Assembly (NCBI GenBank): GCA_047974375.1
Contig: JBKECF010000054.1
Coordinates: 248,001-312,000 of the forward strand
Reading direction: 5' to 3'
Length of the DNA: 64,000 nucleotides
From: JBKECF01 sp047974375
GTDB lineage: Bacteria > Bacillota > Clostridia > Lachnospirales > CAMZNU01
This document shows positions 43,142-52,083 of this stretch, piece after piece (within the stretch, counting starts at the first letter, position 1; every line of letters begins with the position of its first letter). The translations under genes and the position numbers were made by a program. The notes beneath the pieces are model-generated. The model was not told the DNA's origin. It made no database searches and saw only the letters and a program-made list of their open reading frames with translations.

Positions 43142-44965
43142 TTAATAAATTGATTTGGGATAAGTACAGTTCTTCCCTGATCTTTTTGCTTTTAAAAGGT
43201 ATTCATCTGCTCGGCTAACTAATTCTTCAAGAGAAGTTTCGCTTTTAGTTTCGGCAACACCTAGAGAAATAGTTATTTTGCCTACAACATTTATTTGTTT
43301 ATCTGCAATTATTTTCCTGAGTTTTTCTGCTACATATATAGCATTATCTAAATTTGTATAATTAAGTATAACAATAAATTCTTCTCCACCCCAACGTACT
43401 AGTGTATCAGAAAATCTTGTGTTATCAATTAATGTATGAGCAACCGTCCTAAGGGTATCATCTCCAACATCGTGGCCAAAGGTATCATTTATGTATTTGA
43501 AATTGTCTATATCTAAAATAATTACTGAAAAGTTGTGCCCATAAAGGGAATATTTTTTTATTAAATCTTTAAAAGTTTTATTAGCGTAAAAACGATTGTA
43601 TACCCCAGTTAGATGGTCCTTAATAGTAAGTTCAATTAAGTTATTTTCTGCGATTTTTCCTTTTTGAATCTCCTCTTTTATTAAGGCGTTCTTTATTCGC
43701 ATTTTTTGCGAATCTTTATAAATACGGTAGTTGATTTTCTCTCTTAACTTGGCATAGCGTAGGGCTGAAGTTGTAAAGTAGGAATAGTCTTCCCCTAGAA
43801 TTAGTATAATAAAAGCTAAATTTTGGACTAAAATGAACGTACTAGTTTTACCCAAATGTAGTGTAAATAAATCTAAAGTAAAACCCAACAAGGATATATA
43901 AACAAGGACAGATGAAAAAACGCCTCTTCTCATGTTGGCATGTTGTGGATAGTACATCATATAACTAAAGGTTGTAGCAATAATAAATAAATGCATTATT
44001 ATAGCAAAATTATATAGCTGTTGGCTAAGTTCTACAGGGCAAAAAATTGCAAAAATTACAAAAGCAAGCTCAAGTAATGCAGTTGTGTAGTATACATATT
44101 TTGACTTCTTAAATTCTATTACAACCACGTAAATATACGATGCGAGGGAGAGTAGTATAAGAGTTCCGGTAATCAAGTAAATTTTAAAATTCAAGAAATA
44201 GGATATAGTGTGTAGACTATTAACATAAAAATATTTGTGTACTACATATTTAGAAATAAAAAGAATAGTTATAAACATTAAAAATAAATGCGCATAATCC
44301 TTTATTTTTCTGCTTTTTAATATAAATAAGGATATAATAGTTGTTAATAAAGCTATAGCTATAACAGCTGCACCGTCCAGCATTTTTTCTTTAAAAATCC
44401 ATTGTTGATACTGACTAATATAGTTACCAATAGTTGGCGCGTTAGGAAACCCTAATATAAAAAAATTGTTACGATCTAGGGTGATAACTAGGTCGCTTAT
44501 TCTTTCTTTTGGTATTTGTACAATAGGATTTTTAGTGCCTGTGTAAAAGTCTTCGTCACCAAATATACTTTTTCCATTTACATAAATATTATGTGGATTA
44601 TAAAAAGTGAAAAAACGAACCCCAATTGGCTCAGAGGATTCATTGTTAATTTTAATTTTGAAGGTTGCACTTTTACCTGTAAAAAAATTATTAATTTCTT
44701 TAAATTCGTAAGGAGTTGAATTTACAAATTTAAAGTCGTCATAGTATTTAATTGTACGGTCTTTGTAATATTCCCATTCGCCTAACAGAGAGTAGCTCTT
44801 ATTTGTTACCATGTCCTTAGTAATGGTAATAGCACCATCTTCAACATATAAAATATTTTTATTACTGTTAATTTTTGGTATAAAAAATATTGATAGCACA
44901 AATAGCAGATACAAAAATCCTCCTGCAAATAGTGATAATTTAAAAATATTATTTTTAGTTTTCAT
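43142..44965 (-). CDS. Membrane-bound diguanylate cyclase (GGDEF), paralogue B
   Basis: 607 residues with the same architecture as the next gene: an extracytoplasmic sensor (~30-190, 'FFTFYNPHNIYVNGKSIF' resembling paralogue A's '...TFLNPHSIYVDGT'), about seven membrane segments, a linker helix, and a GGDEF domain with 'LVRWGGEEFIVIL' (GGEEF ~526-530) and an RxxD I-site ('TRFSDTLV'). The GGDEF parts of A and B are close and the sensor parts differ more, so the pair likely arose by tandem duplication and now senses different signals. gaggtt precedes the ATG. Confidence 0.93.
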   Translation of the reverse strand: MKTKNNIFKLSLFAGGFLYLLFVLSIFFIPKINSNKNILYVEDGAITITKDMVTNKSYSLLGEWEYYKDRTIKYYDDFKFVNSTPYEFKEINNFFTGKSATFKIKINNESSEPIGVRFFTFYNPHNIYVNGKSIFGDEDFYTGTKNPIVQIPKERISDLVITLDRNNFFILGFPNAPTIGNYISQYQQWIFKEKMLDGAAVIAIALLTTIISLFILKSRKIKDYAHLFLMFITILFISKYVVHKYFYVNSLHTISYFLNFKIYLITGTLILLSLASYIYVVVIEFKKSKYVYYTTALLELAFVIFAIFCPVELSQQLYNFAIIMHLFIIATTFSYMMYYPQHANMRRGVFSSVLVYISLLGFTLDLFTLHLGKTSTFILVQNLAFIILILGEDYSYFTTSALRYAKLREKINYRIYKDSQKMRIKNALIKEEIQKGKIAENNLIELTIKDHLTGVYNRFYANKTFKDLIKKYSLYGHNFSVIILDIDNFKYINDTFGHDVGDDTLRTVAHTLIDNTRFSDTLVRWGGEEFIVILNYTNLDNAIYVAEKLRKIIADKQINVVGKITISLGVAETKSETSLEELVSRADEYLLKAKRSGKNCTYPKSIY

Positions 44966-45215
44966 TTTAACCTCATTATTGCGTGTAATACTAATTTTAA
45001 AATATATTTGTTAAATAGCTTGTTGCCTATAAATTTTACTGCTTAAACTCATGAGGTAACTTCCTCATTTTTAACCTAATTATAACATAAATATTTGCAA
45101 TTTAATTTAAATTTTTTTTACAATTTTTAAAAAGTGATAAATGCCATAAAATAAGGCTTAATTAAATTTTTATAACATGAAAAATAAAAAAAATAAAAAA
45201 AATCAAGAAAAAGTG
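44966..45215. other. AT-rich gap between divergent units
   Basis: Contains presumed promoters for the GGDEF pair (minus). A small inverted match ctcatgaggtaacttcctcat near 45048 is visible. No gene found. Confidence 0.4.
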
Positions 45216-45244
45216 TTGACAAAAATACAATTGATATATATAAT
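45216..45244 (+). promoter_or_regulatory. Consensus sigma-A promoter of the tRNA-Leu-Gly-Gln cluster
   Basis: TTGACA (45216-45221) and TATAAT (45239-45244) are perfect consensus hexamers with the ideal 17-base spacer. Confidence 0.9.
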
Positions 45245-45287
45245 AATTTTTGCACTGGTCGAGTACGAGTTTTTAAAAATGCCATGA

Positions 45288-45372
45288 GCAGTTGTGGCGG
45301 AATTGGTATACGCGCTAGACTAAGGATCTAGTGGTCATATCGACCTTGGGGGTTCGAGTCCCCCCAACTGCA
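45288..45372 (+). tRNA. tRNA-Leu (AAG)
   Basis: An 85-nt class II cloverleaf. Acceptor gcagttg/caactgc, anticodon stem ctaga/tctag with loop ctaagga (anticodon AAG), a long variable arm (tggtcatatcgacctt), T-arm gggggttcgagtccccc, discriminator A. Confidence 0.92.
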
Positions 45373-45377
45373 TATTT

Positions 45378-45449
45378 GCATAAGTGGCTCAGTGGTAGAG
45401 CATCGCCTTGCCAAGGCGAGGGTCGCGGGTTCGAATCCCGTCTTGTGCT
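45378..45449 (+). tRNA. tRNA-Gly (GCC)
   Basis: 72 nt. Acceptor gcataag/cttgtgc, anticodon loop ttgccaa (GCC), T-arm gcgggttcgaatcccgt, U73 discriminator as usual for glycine. Confidence 0.92.
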
Positions 45450-45465
45450 TTTTTTAATTTAATAT

Positions 45466-45537
45466 TGGGTTGTCGCCAAGCGGTAAGGCACAGGACTTTG
45501 ACTCCTGCATCCGCAGGTTCGAATCCTGCCAGCCCAG
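45466..45537 (+). tRNA. tRNA-Gln (TTG)
   Basis: 72 nt. Acceptor tgggttg/cagccca, anticodon stem cagga/tcctg with loop ctttgac (TTG), T-arm gcaggttcgaatcctgc, discriminator G. Confidence 0.92.
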
Positions 45538-45541
45538 TTTT

Positions 45542-45570
45542 GCCATCCATTTAGGGTGGCTTTTATTTTT
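45542..45570 (+). terminator. Terminator of the tRNA-Leu-Gly-Gln cluster
   Basis: gccatcc pairs with gggtggc around atttag-like loop bases, followed by a T-rich run. Confidence 0.7.
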
Positions 45571-45585
45571 ATAGAGAGGTGTTAT

Positions 45586-46593
45586 ATGACGTTAAAGGAC
45601 ATAGCTAAAGAAGCAGGGGTTAGTATTATGACTGTTTCTAATGTAATAAATGGAAAGGATAATAGAGTTTCTAAGTCTACCAAAAAAAAGATAACTAGCA
45701 TAATAGAAAAACATAATTACATACCAAATTCTACAGCAAGAAGCCTTTCTGTTAAATCATCTAAAATTATTTTAGTAGTACTTCCATATTTAGAAGAGGG
45801 GAATGTTCAAAATTACTACATAACAACCTTTTTAAGTTATATTCAAAATGAAATAAGCAAGAGAAATTATTTTGTTATGCTTTATTCTACTAATGACTAC
45901 AAAGAAATTTCTTTTGCTGCATCGTCTTGGAATGTAGATGGCATTATTTTTTTGCTTTCTAGTGTGTCCAGTAAAGCTTTAGCAATGGATAAATTTATAA
46001 AAAAACCTCTAGTACTTATGGATTATTACAGTGAGGAAGTAAAAAATAAATATTTAAATGTATATGTAGACGATTTTAAAGGTGGATATACCCAAACGAA
46101 GTATTTAATAGATAAAGGTCATGAAAAAATTGCTTTTGCTGGATTAAAAGATAATTCTTTGGTATTACAACAACGTTTTTTAGGATATGAAAAGGCAATG
46201 GAAGATAATAATATTAAAACTAGGAAGGATATGATTTATTATTGTAACATAGACTTTGAAAGCGGAGTTAAACTAGGGAATGCCTTGATTAAATCTATAC
46301 ATAAGCAAAGTGCTATAGTTTGTACATCAGATTTATTAGCCTTAGGCATAATGGAAAGTTATAGACAAAAAAATTTAAAATTACCACAGGATCTTTCTAT
46401 TATAGGTTTTGATGATTTAGATTTATGTAAATTTGTTACACCATCTCTTACATCTATTTCCCAAAATATTCGATTTAAAGCACAAGAAACAGTTAATTTA
46501 TTAATAGATAATATTGAAAATATTAGTAAAAATAAAGTTGTAAAGATTGATGTAAATTTAGTAGAAAGAGAATCAGTTTACAATTTAAAATAA
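45586..46593 (+). CDS. LacI-family transcriptional regulator
   Basis: 335 residues. The N-terminal LacI helix-turn-helix and hinge are textbook ('MTLKDIAKEAGVSIMTVSNVINGK' in pieces, residues 1-24, hinge ~45-58). A periplasmic-binding-protein-like effector domain (~60-335) follows, with 'GHEKIAFAG' and 'FDDLDLCKFVTPSLTSI'. The start at 45586 follows agaggtg; an upstream in-frame ATG lies in the tRNA terminator. No sugar operon is adjacent, so its target is unknown. Many clostridial members control carbohydrate genes elsewhere. Confidence 0.93.
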   Translation: MTLKDIAKEAGVSIMTVSNVINGKDNRVSKSTKKKITSIIEKHNYIPNSTARSLSVKSSKIILVVLPYLEEGNVQNYYITTFLSYIQNEISKRNYFVMLYSTNDYKEISFAASSWNVDGIIFLLSSVSSKALAMDKFIKKPLVLMDYYSEEVKNKYLNVYVDDFKGGYTQTKYLIDKGHEKIAFAGLKDNSLVLQQRFLGYEKAMEDNNIKTRKDMIYYCNIDFESGVKLGNALIKSIHKQSAIVCTSDLLALGIMESYRQKNLKLPQDLSIIGFDDLDLCKFVTPSLTSISQNIRFKAQETVNLLIDNIENISKNKVVKIDVNLVERESVYNLK

Positions 46594-46684
46594 TTTTTCA
46601 AATTTTAGTTTATTTTTAATGCTCAATAGGGTATAATGTAATAGCTTTCATTTTATATCAAGTTCATATGAACCAAAGCGCTTG

Positions 46685-46717
46685 AAAAAGAGGCAGATTT
46701 ATCTGCCCCTTTTTTTT
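46685..46717. terminator. Shared terminator between lacI-like and EF-G-like genes
   Basis: ggcaga-ttta-tctgcc with flanking A5 and T8 runs, between convergent genes. Confidence 0.8.
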
Positions 46718-48749
46718 AGTCTATTTTTGCGTCATACCTATTAAAGGTCATAGTAAAGTTACCTCTGCCCTTTGTCATTGTTCTTAGGTCTATAGCGTAC
46801 TTATATAGTTTACCTAGTGGGGCTTCTCCATGAATAGTAGATTTTCCGCCACGCTCGTCTACACCTAGTATACGGCCACCACGTTTTGTTAAATCTCCCA
46901 TTATTACACCAGTATCCATATTGTTAACTGTTACATCAACGGAATATATAGGTTCTAATAATATGCCATTACCTTGGTCGAAAGCATCTTTTACTGCACT
47001 AATTGTTGCCATTTTAAAGGCTTGCTCTGATGAATCCACAGGATGGTATGACCCATCTACAAGAGTGGCTTTAAGGCCTACTATTGGATATCCTTCAAGG
47101 AAACCTTCCTTAATACTATCTTGCAACCCTTTTTCCACAGCAGGGAAGTATTGCTTTGGCACAGAACCACCAAATATTTTTTCTTCAAATACGTATCCTA
47201 TGCTGTAGTCGCCCAAAGGTTCGAAATCAATTTTTACATGACCGTATTGACCATGACCACCAGATTGTTTTTTGTATTTACTTTCTATAGTAATTTTTCT
47301 TTTTAAAGTTTCTTTATATGGTACTTTTGCATCTTGTATTTCTACGTCTATTTTATATAGTTCTTTTAATTTGCTTTTTGTTAATTCTATATGAGTAGTA
47401 CCCATTGCACGCATTACTAGTTCTTTAGTTTCTTTGTTGTATTGGAAGTGTATTGTTTTGTCTTCCTCTGTTATTTTAAATAATGCATCAGATAATTTGT
47501 CCTCATCTTTTTTATTTACAGGTATTAAAGCTACGTGAGTAAGACTTTCTTTAAAATTTATAAATCTATTTAATTTTACAATTTTATTTTCGCTACATAA
47601 AGTATGACCTGTTTCTAAAGATGCTGCTTTAGATATAACTCCTATGTCGCCGCAATGGAGTTCGCTTGCGGGTATTTGCTCTTTTCCACGTAAAATAAAT
47701 AAATTTGAAACACGTTCAGCTTTGTCTGCACTACTATTAAAAATAGAGTCGCCATTTTTAATAATACCAGAAGTTACTTTAAAAAATGAAAGTTTACCAA
47801 CATATGGGTCAGATAGCGTTTTAAATACAAAGGCAGAAAAAACCTCATCTTCATGGAATTTAAGAGTAATTTCTTCGTTATTTTCGTCTAATGCCTCTGT
47901 TTCTGTACGGAAATTTGACATATTAGGCACAAATTTAATTATTGAGTTTAAAAGAACTCTTGTTCCTATATCATCTATGGCAGCACCACAAAATACAGGT
48001 GTAACATCGCCAGTTAATATACCTTTTTTTATACCATCTTCCATTTCATCAACAGAAAAGTCACCGTCTTCAAAGAATTTTTCCATTAGTTCGTCATCGG
48101 TTTCGGCAACAGCTTCTGTTAGCATACTATGAATTTGCTCAACGGAATCAGAAATATCTTCTGGTACATCACATTCTTCTGTTCTTCCTTTAACAAAACG
48201 TCGACCTGCTCTTTTTATTGTATTTACAAATCCAACAAATTCATCATTTTCATAAAAAGGAACTTGTACAGGCGCTATGTTTTTACCAAATTTACCCTTT
48301 AAATCAGTTAAAATTTCTTGTAATTTAGTTTCTTTATTATCCATATTACTTACATATATTATTTTTGGTATACCAAGCTTAACAGCCTCTTCGTATGCAC
48401 GCTCTGCCCCTGCTTCTATACCTTCTTTAGCCGAAACAACAATAAGCGCTACACCGCTAACGGATACGGCTTGTTGCATTTCACCAATGTAATCATAATA
48501 ACCAGGGGTATCTAAAAAGTTTATTTTTTTATTTTTCCACTCTACAGGTATTAAGGAAGCGTTTGTAGAGCTTTGTCTTTTTATTTCTTCTTTTAAATAA
48601 TCACTGGTTGTATTGCCTTTTTCAATTGTACCTTTAGTTGCTTTTGTTTCGGTAATTTTCAAAATACTTTCTATTAGAGTTGTTTTGCCAACACCACTAT
48701 GGCCTAATATAGATACATTCCATATGTTATCTTTAGTATAAACTTCCAT
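46716..48749 (-). CDS. EF-G-like translational GTPase (second EF-G type)
   Basis: 677-residue GTPase of the elongation factor G family. G1 'GHSGVGKTTLIESIL' (~17-31), G3 'NFLDTPGYYDYIGEM' where canonical EF-G has DTPGHVDF, G4 'VSNMDNKE' in place of NKMD, then domains II-V with 'GGHGQYGHVKIDFEPL'. Divergent G3 and the overall pattern place it with the EF-G2-type paralogues, not the main FusA, whose gene is expected by rpsL-rpsG. The role of such paralogues is unclear. Ribosome site aaaggagg precedes the ATG. Confidence 0.85.
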   Translation of the reverse strand: MEVYTKDNIWNVSILGHSGVGKTTLIESILKITETKATKGTIEKGNTTSDYLKEEIKRQSSTNASLIPVEWKNKKINFLDTPGYYDYIGEMQQAVSVSGVALIVVSAKEGIEAGAERAYEEAVKLGIPKIIYVSNMDNKETKLQEILTDLKGKFGKNIAPVQVPFYENDEFVGFVNTIKRAGRRFVKGRTEECDVPEDISDSVEQIHSMLTEAVAETDDELMEKFFEDGDFSVDEMEDGIKKGILTGDVTPVFCGAAIDDIGTRVLLNSIIKFVPNMSNFRTETEALDENNEEITLKFHEDEVFSAFVFKTLSDPYVGKLSFFKVTSGIIKNGDSIFNSSADKAERVSNLFILRGKEQIPASELHCGDIGVISKAASLETGHTLCSENKIVKLNRFINFKESLTHVALIPVNKKDEDKLSDALFKITEEDKTIHFQYNKETKELVMRAMGTTHIELTKSKLKELYKIDVEIQDAKVPYKETLKRKITIESKYKKQSGGHGQYGHVKIDFEPLGDYSIGYVFEEKIFGGSVPKQYFPAVEKGLQDSIKEGFLEGYPIVGLKATLVDGSYHPVDSSEQAFKMATISAVKDAFDQGNGILLEPIYSVDVTVNNMDTGVIMGDLTKRGGRILGVDERGGKSTIHGEAPLGKLYKYAIDLRTMTKGRGNFTMTFNRYDAKID

Positions 48750-48781
48750 AATATGCCTCCTTTAAAATAGTTTTATATGCA

Positions 48782-49303
48782 CTACAGAGTTTCGCCACCA
48801 TTTATAGAAAAAGTTGACGGCTGGCGTTTGCCTAACTCTATGTCTAAACTGTCTAGTAGTACAACATTGCCACTTGCTCTTTTTATTCTTGTTAGAATCT
48901 CTTTTGCTGTAGCCTCTTCTTCAATTTGTTCTCTAACAAAGTTTTGTATAAAGTCATAAAAAGCATGATCTTTACTTTCTAAAGCAATAGTCGCTAAAGT
49001 ATTAATTAGCGATGATATCTTTTTTTCATGAGCTAAAACTTTTGTAAAGCAGTCTTCTAATGACTTGAAGTCTTTTGCTGGTGCATCTACAGTAAATAAT
49101 TCAGGTACTGCATCACGTTCTACTAAATGATCAAACATAGCTAGGCTGTGTTTGCTTTCCTCATCTGCTTGTAAATATAGCCATCTTCCAAAACCAGACC
49201 AACCTTCTGCATGTGCCCATGCAGCCATTGAAAGGTATAGGTGGGAACTGTAAATTTCGTTGTTAATTTGTAAGTTAACTTGCTCAATTAGTTTGTTATC
49301 CAT
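48782..49303 (-). CDS. ftnA: Non-haem ferritin
   Basis: 173-residue iron-storage protein assembling into a 24-mer. Ferroxidase ligands are in the expected order: Glu in 'INNEIYSSHLYL' (~16), 'ADEESKHS' (Glu-x-x-His, ~47-53), Glu in 'HEKKIS' (~93), and 'REQIEEEATA' (~126-135). It oxidises and stores Fe(II), protecting this probably anaerobic cell from oxygen radicals. aaaggag precedes the ATG. Confidence 0.96.
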   Translation of the reverse strand: MDNKLIEQVNLQINNEIYSSHLYLSMAAWAHAEGWSGFGRWLYLQADEESKHSLAMFDHLVERDAVPELFTVDAPAKDFKSLEDCFTKVLAHEKKISSLINTLATIALESKDHAFYDFIQNFVREQIEEEATAKEILTRIKRASGNVVLLDSLDIELGKRQPSTFSINGGETL

Positions 49304-49334
49304 AATTTCTCCTTTAATAAACGTCTGTTTTTAT

Positions 49335-49766
49335 TTAATAATTTTTATGACACATGGTTATGTGCCTAATACCGGCTTCAGAGTACTCATTACCTTGAGG
49401 CTTAAAACCGAGTTTTTCATAAAAAGCTTTTGCTGTTATTTGGGCATGAATGTATTGCTCTCTGCTACCAATTGAAATAGCTTTTTTAATTAGATTTTCT
49501 ATAATGATTCGGCCATAACCTTTGCCTCTATACTCCTTAATAACTGCTATACGACCAAGGGTATAATCTCCATTTATCATTATTAGTCTGCCTGTGCCTA
49601 TGGGCATGGTATTATAAAAAAGCAAAAGGTGTATTGCGTCAGAATCGCTACCATCTAATTCCAATTCTTCCTTTACTCCTTGCTCGTTAATAAACACTTT
49701 TCGCCTTATTTCGTGTACTTCGGCTAAATTATCGTAGCCCATTAACCATTTTATACTTGTCTTCAT
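49335..49766 (-). CDS. GNAT-family N-acetyltransferase
   Basis: 143 residues with the GNAT fold: 'EIRRKVFINEQGV' (~19-31), the acetyl-CoA pyrophosphate loop 'EYRGKGYGRIIIE' (~77-89), and 'AKAFYEKLGFKPQG' (~113-126). The N-terminal 'RxxVFxxEQ' block is typical of ElaA/YjcF-type members, whose substrates are mostly unknown. aggagggg precedes the ATG. Confidence 0.9.
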   Translation of the reverse strand: MKTSIKWLMGYDNLAEVHEIRRKVFINEQGVKEELELDGSDSDAIHLLLFYNTMPIGTGRLIMINGDYTLGRIAVIKEYRGKGYGRIIIENLIKKAISIGSREQYIHAQITAKAFYEKLGFKPQGNEYSEAGIRHITMCHKNY

Positions 49767-49869
49767 AAACCCCTCCTATAAATAAAGATGAAGTTAGTCT
49801 TAAACTTTTAAATCTAAGAATACCCTTTTGTTAACAGTTTATATGAAAAAAATTCATATGTAAGATTGT

Positions 49870-51765
49870 TTAATTGTTGATTATTGCTGTGGGGTCATGG
49901 CGTTTTTCATGAATACGCCTTATTTTGCGATTTTCCACAGAATCAAAAATTATTGAAAAGTCATAGTCTGCTGGATAGAGCTCATGGCTTTTAACTTTTA
50001 ATATAAGACGTTTGTAGTTTACTTTTAACTTTTCGCCTTTATAAAATACAGTTACATCGCCATATTTATCGGCTTTTTCACAAACTATACCTATACCCTT
50101 TTTGGGGATTTCAACACTATCGCCAATGTCAAAGCTATCTTGTGGCAATGTATTTTCAAGTTTTTGCTTATCTTTAATTATTTTGCTTTTTACTACCATG
50201 GCTTTGTTATTGCTTTCTATTATGCCATCTACTTTTATGTTTCTTATTTCTTTAGAATTTGCAATTACTCTAGCTTTTTCTAAAATATTTTCACTTAGGC
50301 CTAATCTTTTGGCAATATATATTGCACAGCTTTCGCCATGAGTGCCAATTACTAATTGGTACAATGGCTTTAAATTTTCTTTGTCGAAAGCCATAGAACC
50401 ATTTATATATTCCTGCGACTTATCACAAAAGCTTTTAACTTCAGGATAGTGGGTAGTACATAGTACTAGCGATTTTTTAATCATTAGCTCATCTAGTATT
50501 GCTATAGCTAGACCCATACCTTCGTCTGGATCTGTACCAGAGCCCAACTCATCTAGCAATATTAGTGAATCGGATGTAGAAGTATGAAGAATACTAATTA
50601 TATTTTTCATATGTGATGAAAAGGTTGATAAATTTTCTTCTATACTTTGTCCATCGCCTATATCGCAAAGAACATTGTCTGTAAGTGGTAGTATTCCGCT
50701 TTTAGCAGGTATGTGCAGACCGCTTTGAGTAAGTAAAGTAAACAGCCCTACTGTTTTAAGAGTAACGGTTTTGCCACCAGTATTTGGTCCTGTAATAATC
50801 AACCCTTTATTATCTAGTTCTATATTTAATGGTACTACTTCATTTTTAGGCAACAAAGGATGTCTTCCATCTACTATGGAGATGATTCGTGATTTATGGA
50901 TTTCTGCAGCTACACCATTATACTCTAAGCTTAATTTACTTTTAGAAAAAATGAAGTCTAACTTTTCCATTTGATCCATATTAAGGGAAATTGAGCGAAA
51001 GTTTTCTTCTACCAAGGCTGTTAGAGTGTATAAAATTTTTCTAATCTCGTTATCTTCGTCAATTTTTAATATGGATAATTCATCTTGTAGCTTGGTTACA
51101 GCTTTTGGCTCAATGTAACAGGTAGAGCCTGCACGAGAAACATCTATTACGCTACCCGTAATCTTGTTTTTATACTCTTTTTTTACAGGCAGAGCATATC
51201 TATCGCCTCGTTTTACTACTAAATTGTCGGATAGATATTGTTTATTAGTGCTTAATAAACTGTCTAGCTTGTTCCTTATTTGATTATTAACAAATATTAT
51301 TTTACGGCTTATATTGGCCAAGTTTGGCGTTGCGTTGCTTGAAACTTGGTCGCCATGTATCATGGAATCTATTTCCGACTTTAAAAAGTCTAGGTCGACT
51401 AAGGACTCGTGCCATGTTGTTAAAGGTAGCTCTAGGTACATAGCCCTCTTTAAGTAAGATTTCATTCTATTGCAACTACTTATAAATGAAGATATTTCCC
51501 TAAGTAGAGAAGGGGTCAGCATGTCACCTTTTTTTATTATGCCGTCTATATTATATATTTCTTGCATAGTGAAGATAGGTGGCGAACCCATTTTGTCTAT
51601 AAGGGTTTTTCCATCGGAAGTTTCTTGCAATTTTTCTTTTACAATATTTATATTGTTATAAGGTTGCAAGTTTTCTGCCATAGTTTTTCCACCATGAGAA
51701 AGAGCATGGCCAGAAAGTTGTTCTAATATTTCATAATAATCTAAAGTTTTATAATGTTTATTCAT
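49870..51765 (-). CDS. MutS2-like ATPase without Smr nuclease domain
   Basis: 631 residues. The N-terminal MutS core/lever (~1-280, with 'VVKRGDRYALPVKKEYKNKI') and MutS-type ATPase: Walker A 'GPNTGGKTVTLKT' (~321-333), Walker B 'LILLDELGSGTDPDEG', and 'CTTHYPEVK'. MutS2 usually has ~780 residues, with a KOW-like region and a C-terminal Smr endonuclease. Here there is a KOW-like stretch ('DIGDSVEIPKKGIGIV') but the protein ends at '...RHDPTAIINN' with no Smr. MutS2 acts on collided ribosomes and recombination intermediates; this form may keep only ATPase/ribosome functions. taggag precedes the ATG. Confidence 0.85.
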   Translation of the reverse strand: MNKHYKTLDYYEILEQLSGHALSHGGKTMAENLQPYNNINIVKEKLQETSDGKTLIDKMGSPPIFTMQEIYNIDGIIKKGDMLTPSLLREISSFISSCNRMKSYLKRAMYLELPLTTWHESLVDLDFLKSEIDSMIHGDQVSSNATPNLANISRKIIFVNNQIRNKLDSLLSTNKQYLSDNLVVKRGDRYALPVKKEYKNKITGSVIDVSRAGSTCYIEPKAVTKLQDELSILKIDEDNEIRKILYTLTALVEENFRSISLNMDQMEKLDFIFSKSKLSLEYNGVAAEIHKSRIISIVDGRHPLLPKNEVVPLNIELDNKGLIITGPNTGGKTVTLKTVGLFTLLTQSGLHIPAKSGILPLTDNVLCDIGDGQSIEENLSTFSSHMKNIISILHTSTSDSLILLDELGSGTDPDEGMGLAIAILDELMIKKSLVLCTTHYPEVKSFCDKSQEYINGSMAFDKENLKPLYQLVIGTHGESCAIYIAKRLGLSENILEKARVIANSKEIRNIKVDGIIESNNKAMVVKSKIIKDKQKLENTLPQDSFDIGDSVEIPKKGIGIVCEKADKYGDVTVFYKGEKLKVNYKRLILKVKSHELYPADYDFSIIFDSVENRKIRRIHEKRHDPTAIINN

Positions 51766-51777
51766 TTTTTTCTCCTA

Positions 51778-52040
51778 AGTTAAGTTATGTAATCACCTAC
51801 TAGGAGATGCTATGGTTTTAAAATATAGAATCTCCTATATTTTTTAAAACACTTAACATGTTTTCCTCACCTTCCTTTTTATAAATATGCAAAGCTAAAA
51901 AATAGTTTTCCAAGCGCTATATATATTGTGCACCATTTTAACCAATTATACAATGATTTTTACAAAAAAATGTGGAAGATATTTTATTTTTAATATAACA
52001 TTTTAAAGTGAGTCCTTAGGAAATATATTAAATAAAAGAT
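51778..52040. other. Gap between MutS2-like gene and eno terminator
   Basis: AT-rich with an imperfect palindrome (cctactaggagatgctatgg...atctcctat) near 51796-51838. It probably holds the promoter of the MutS2-like gene. No gene seen. Confidence 0.35.
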
Positions 52041-52080
52041 AAAAAAATCCCCCTAACTAGTAAACCTAGAAAGGGGAATA
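52041..52080 (-). terminator. Terminator of the glycolysis block
   Basis: atcccc pairs with ggggaat around a loop holding ctag/ctag. The A7 run on the left is the minus-strand U-tail after eno. Confidence 0.75.
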
Positions 52081-52083
52081 AAA

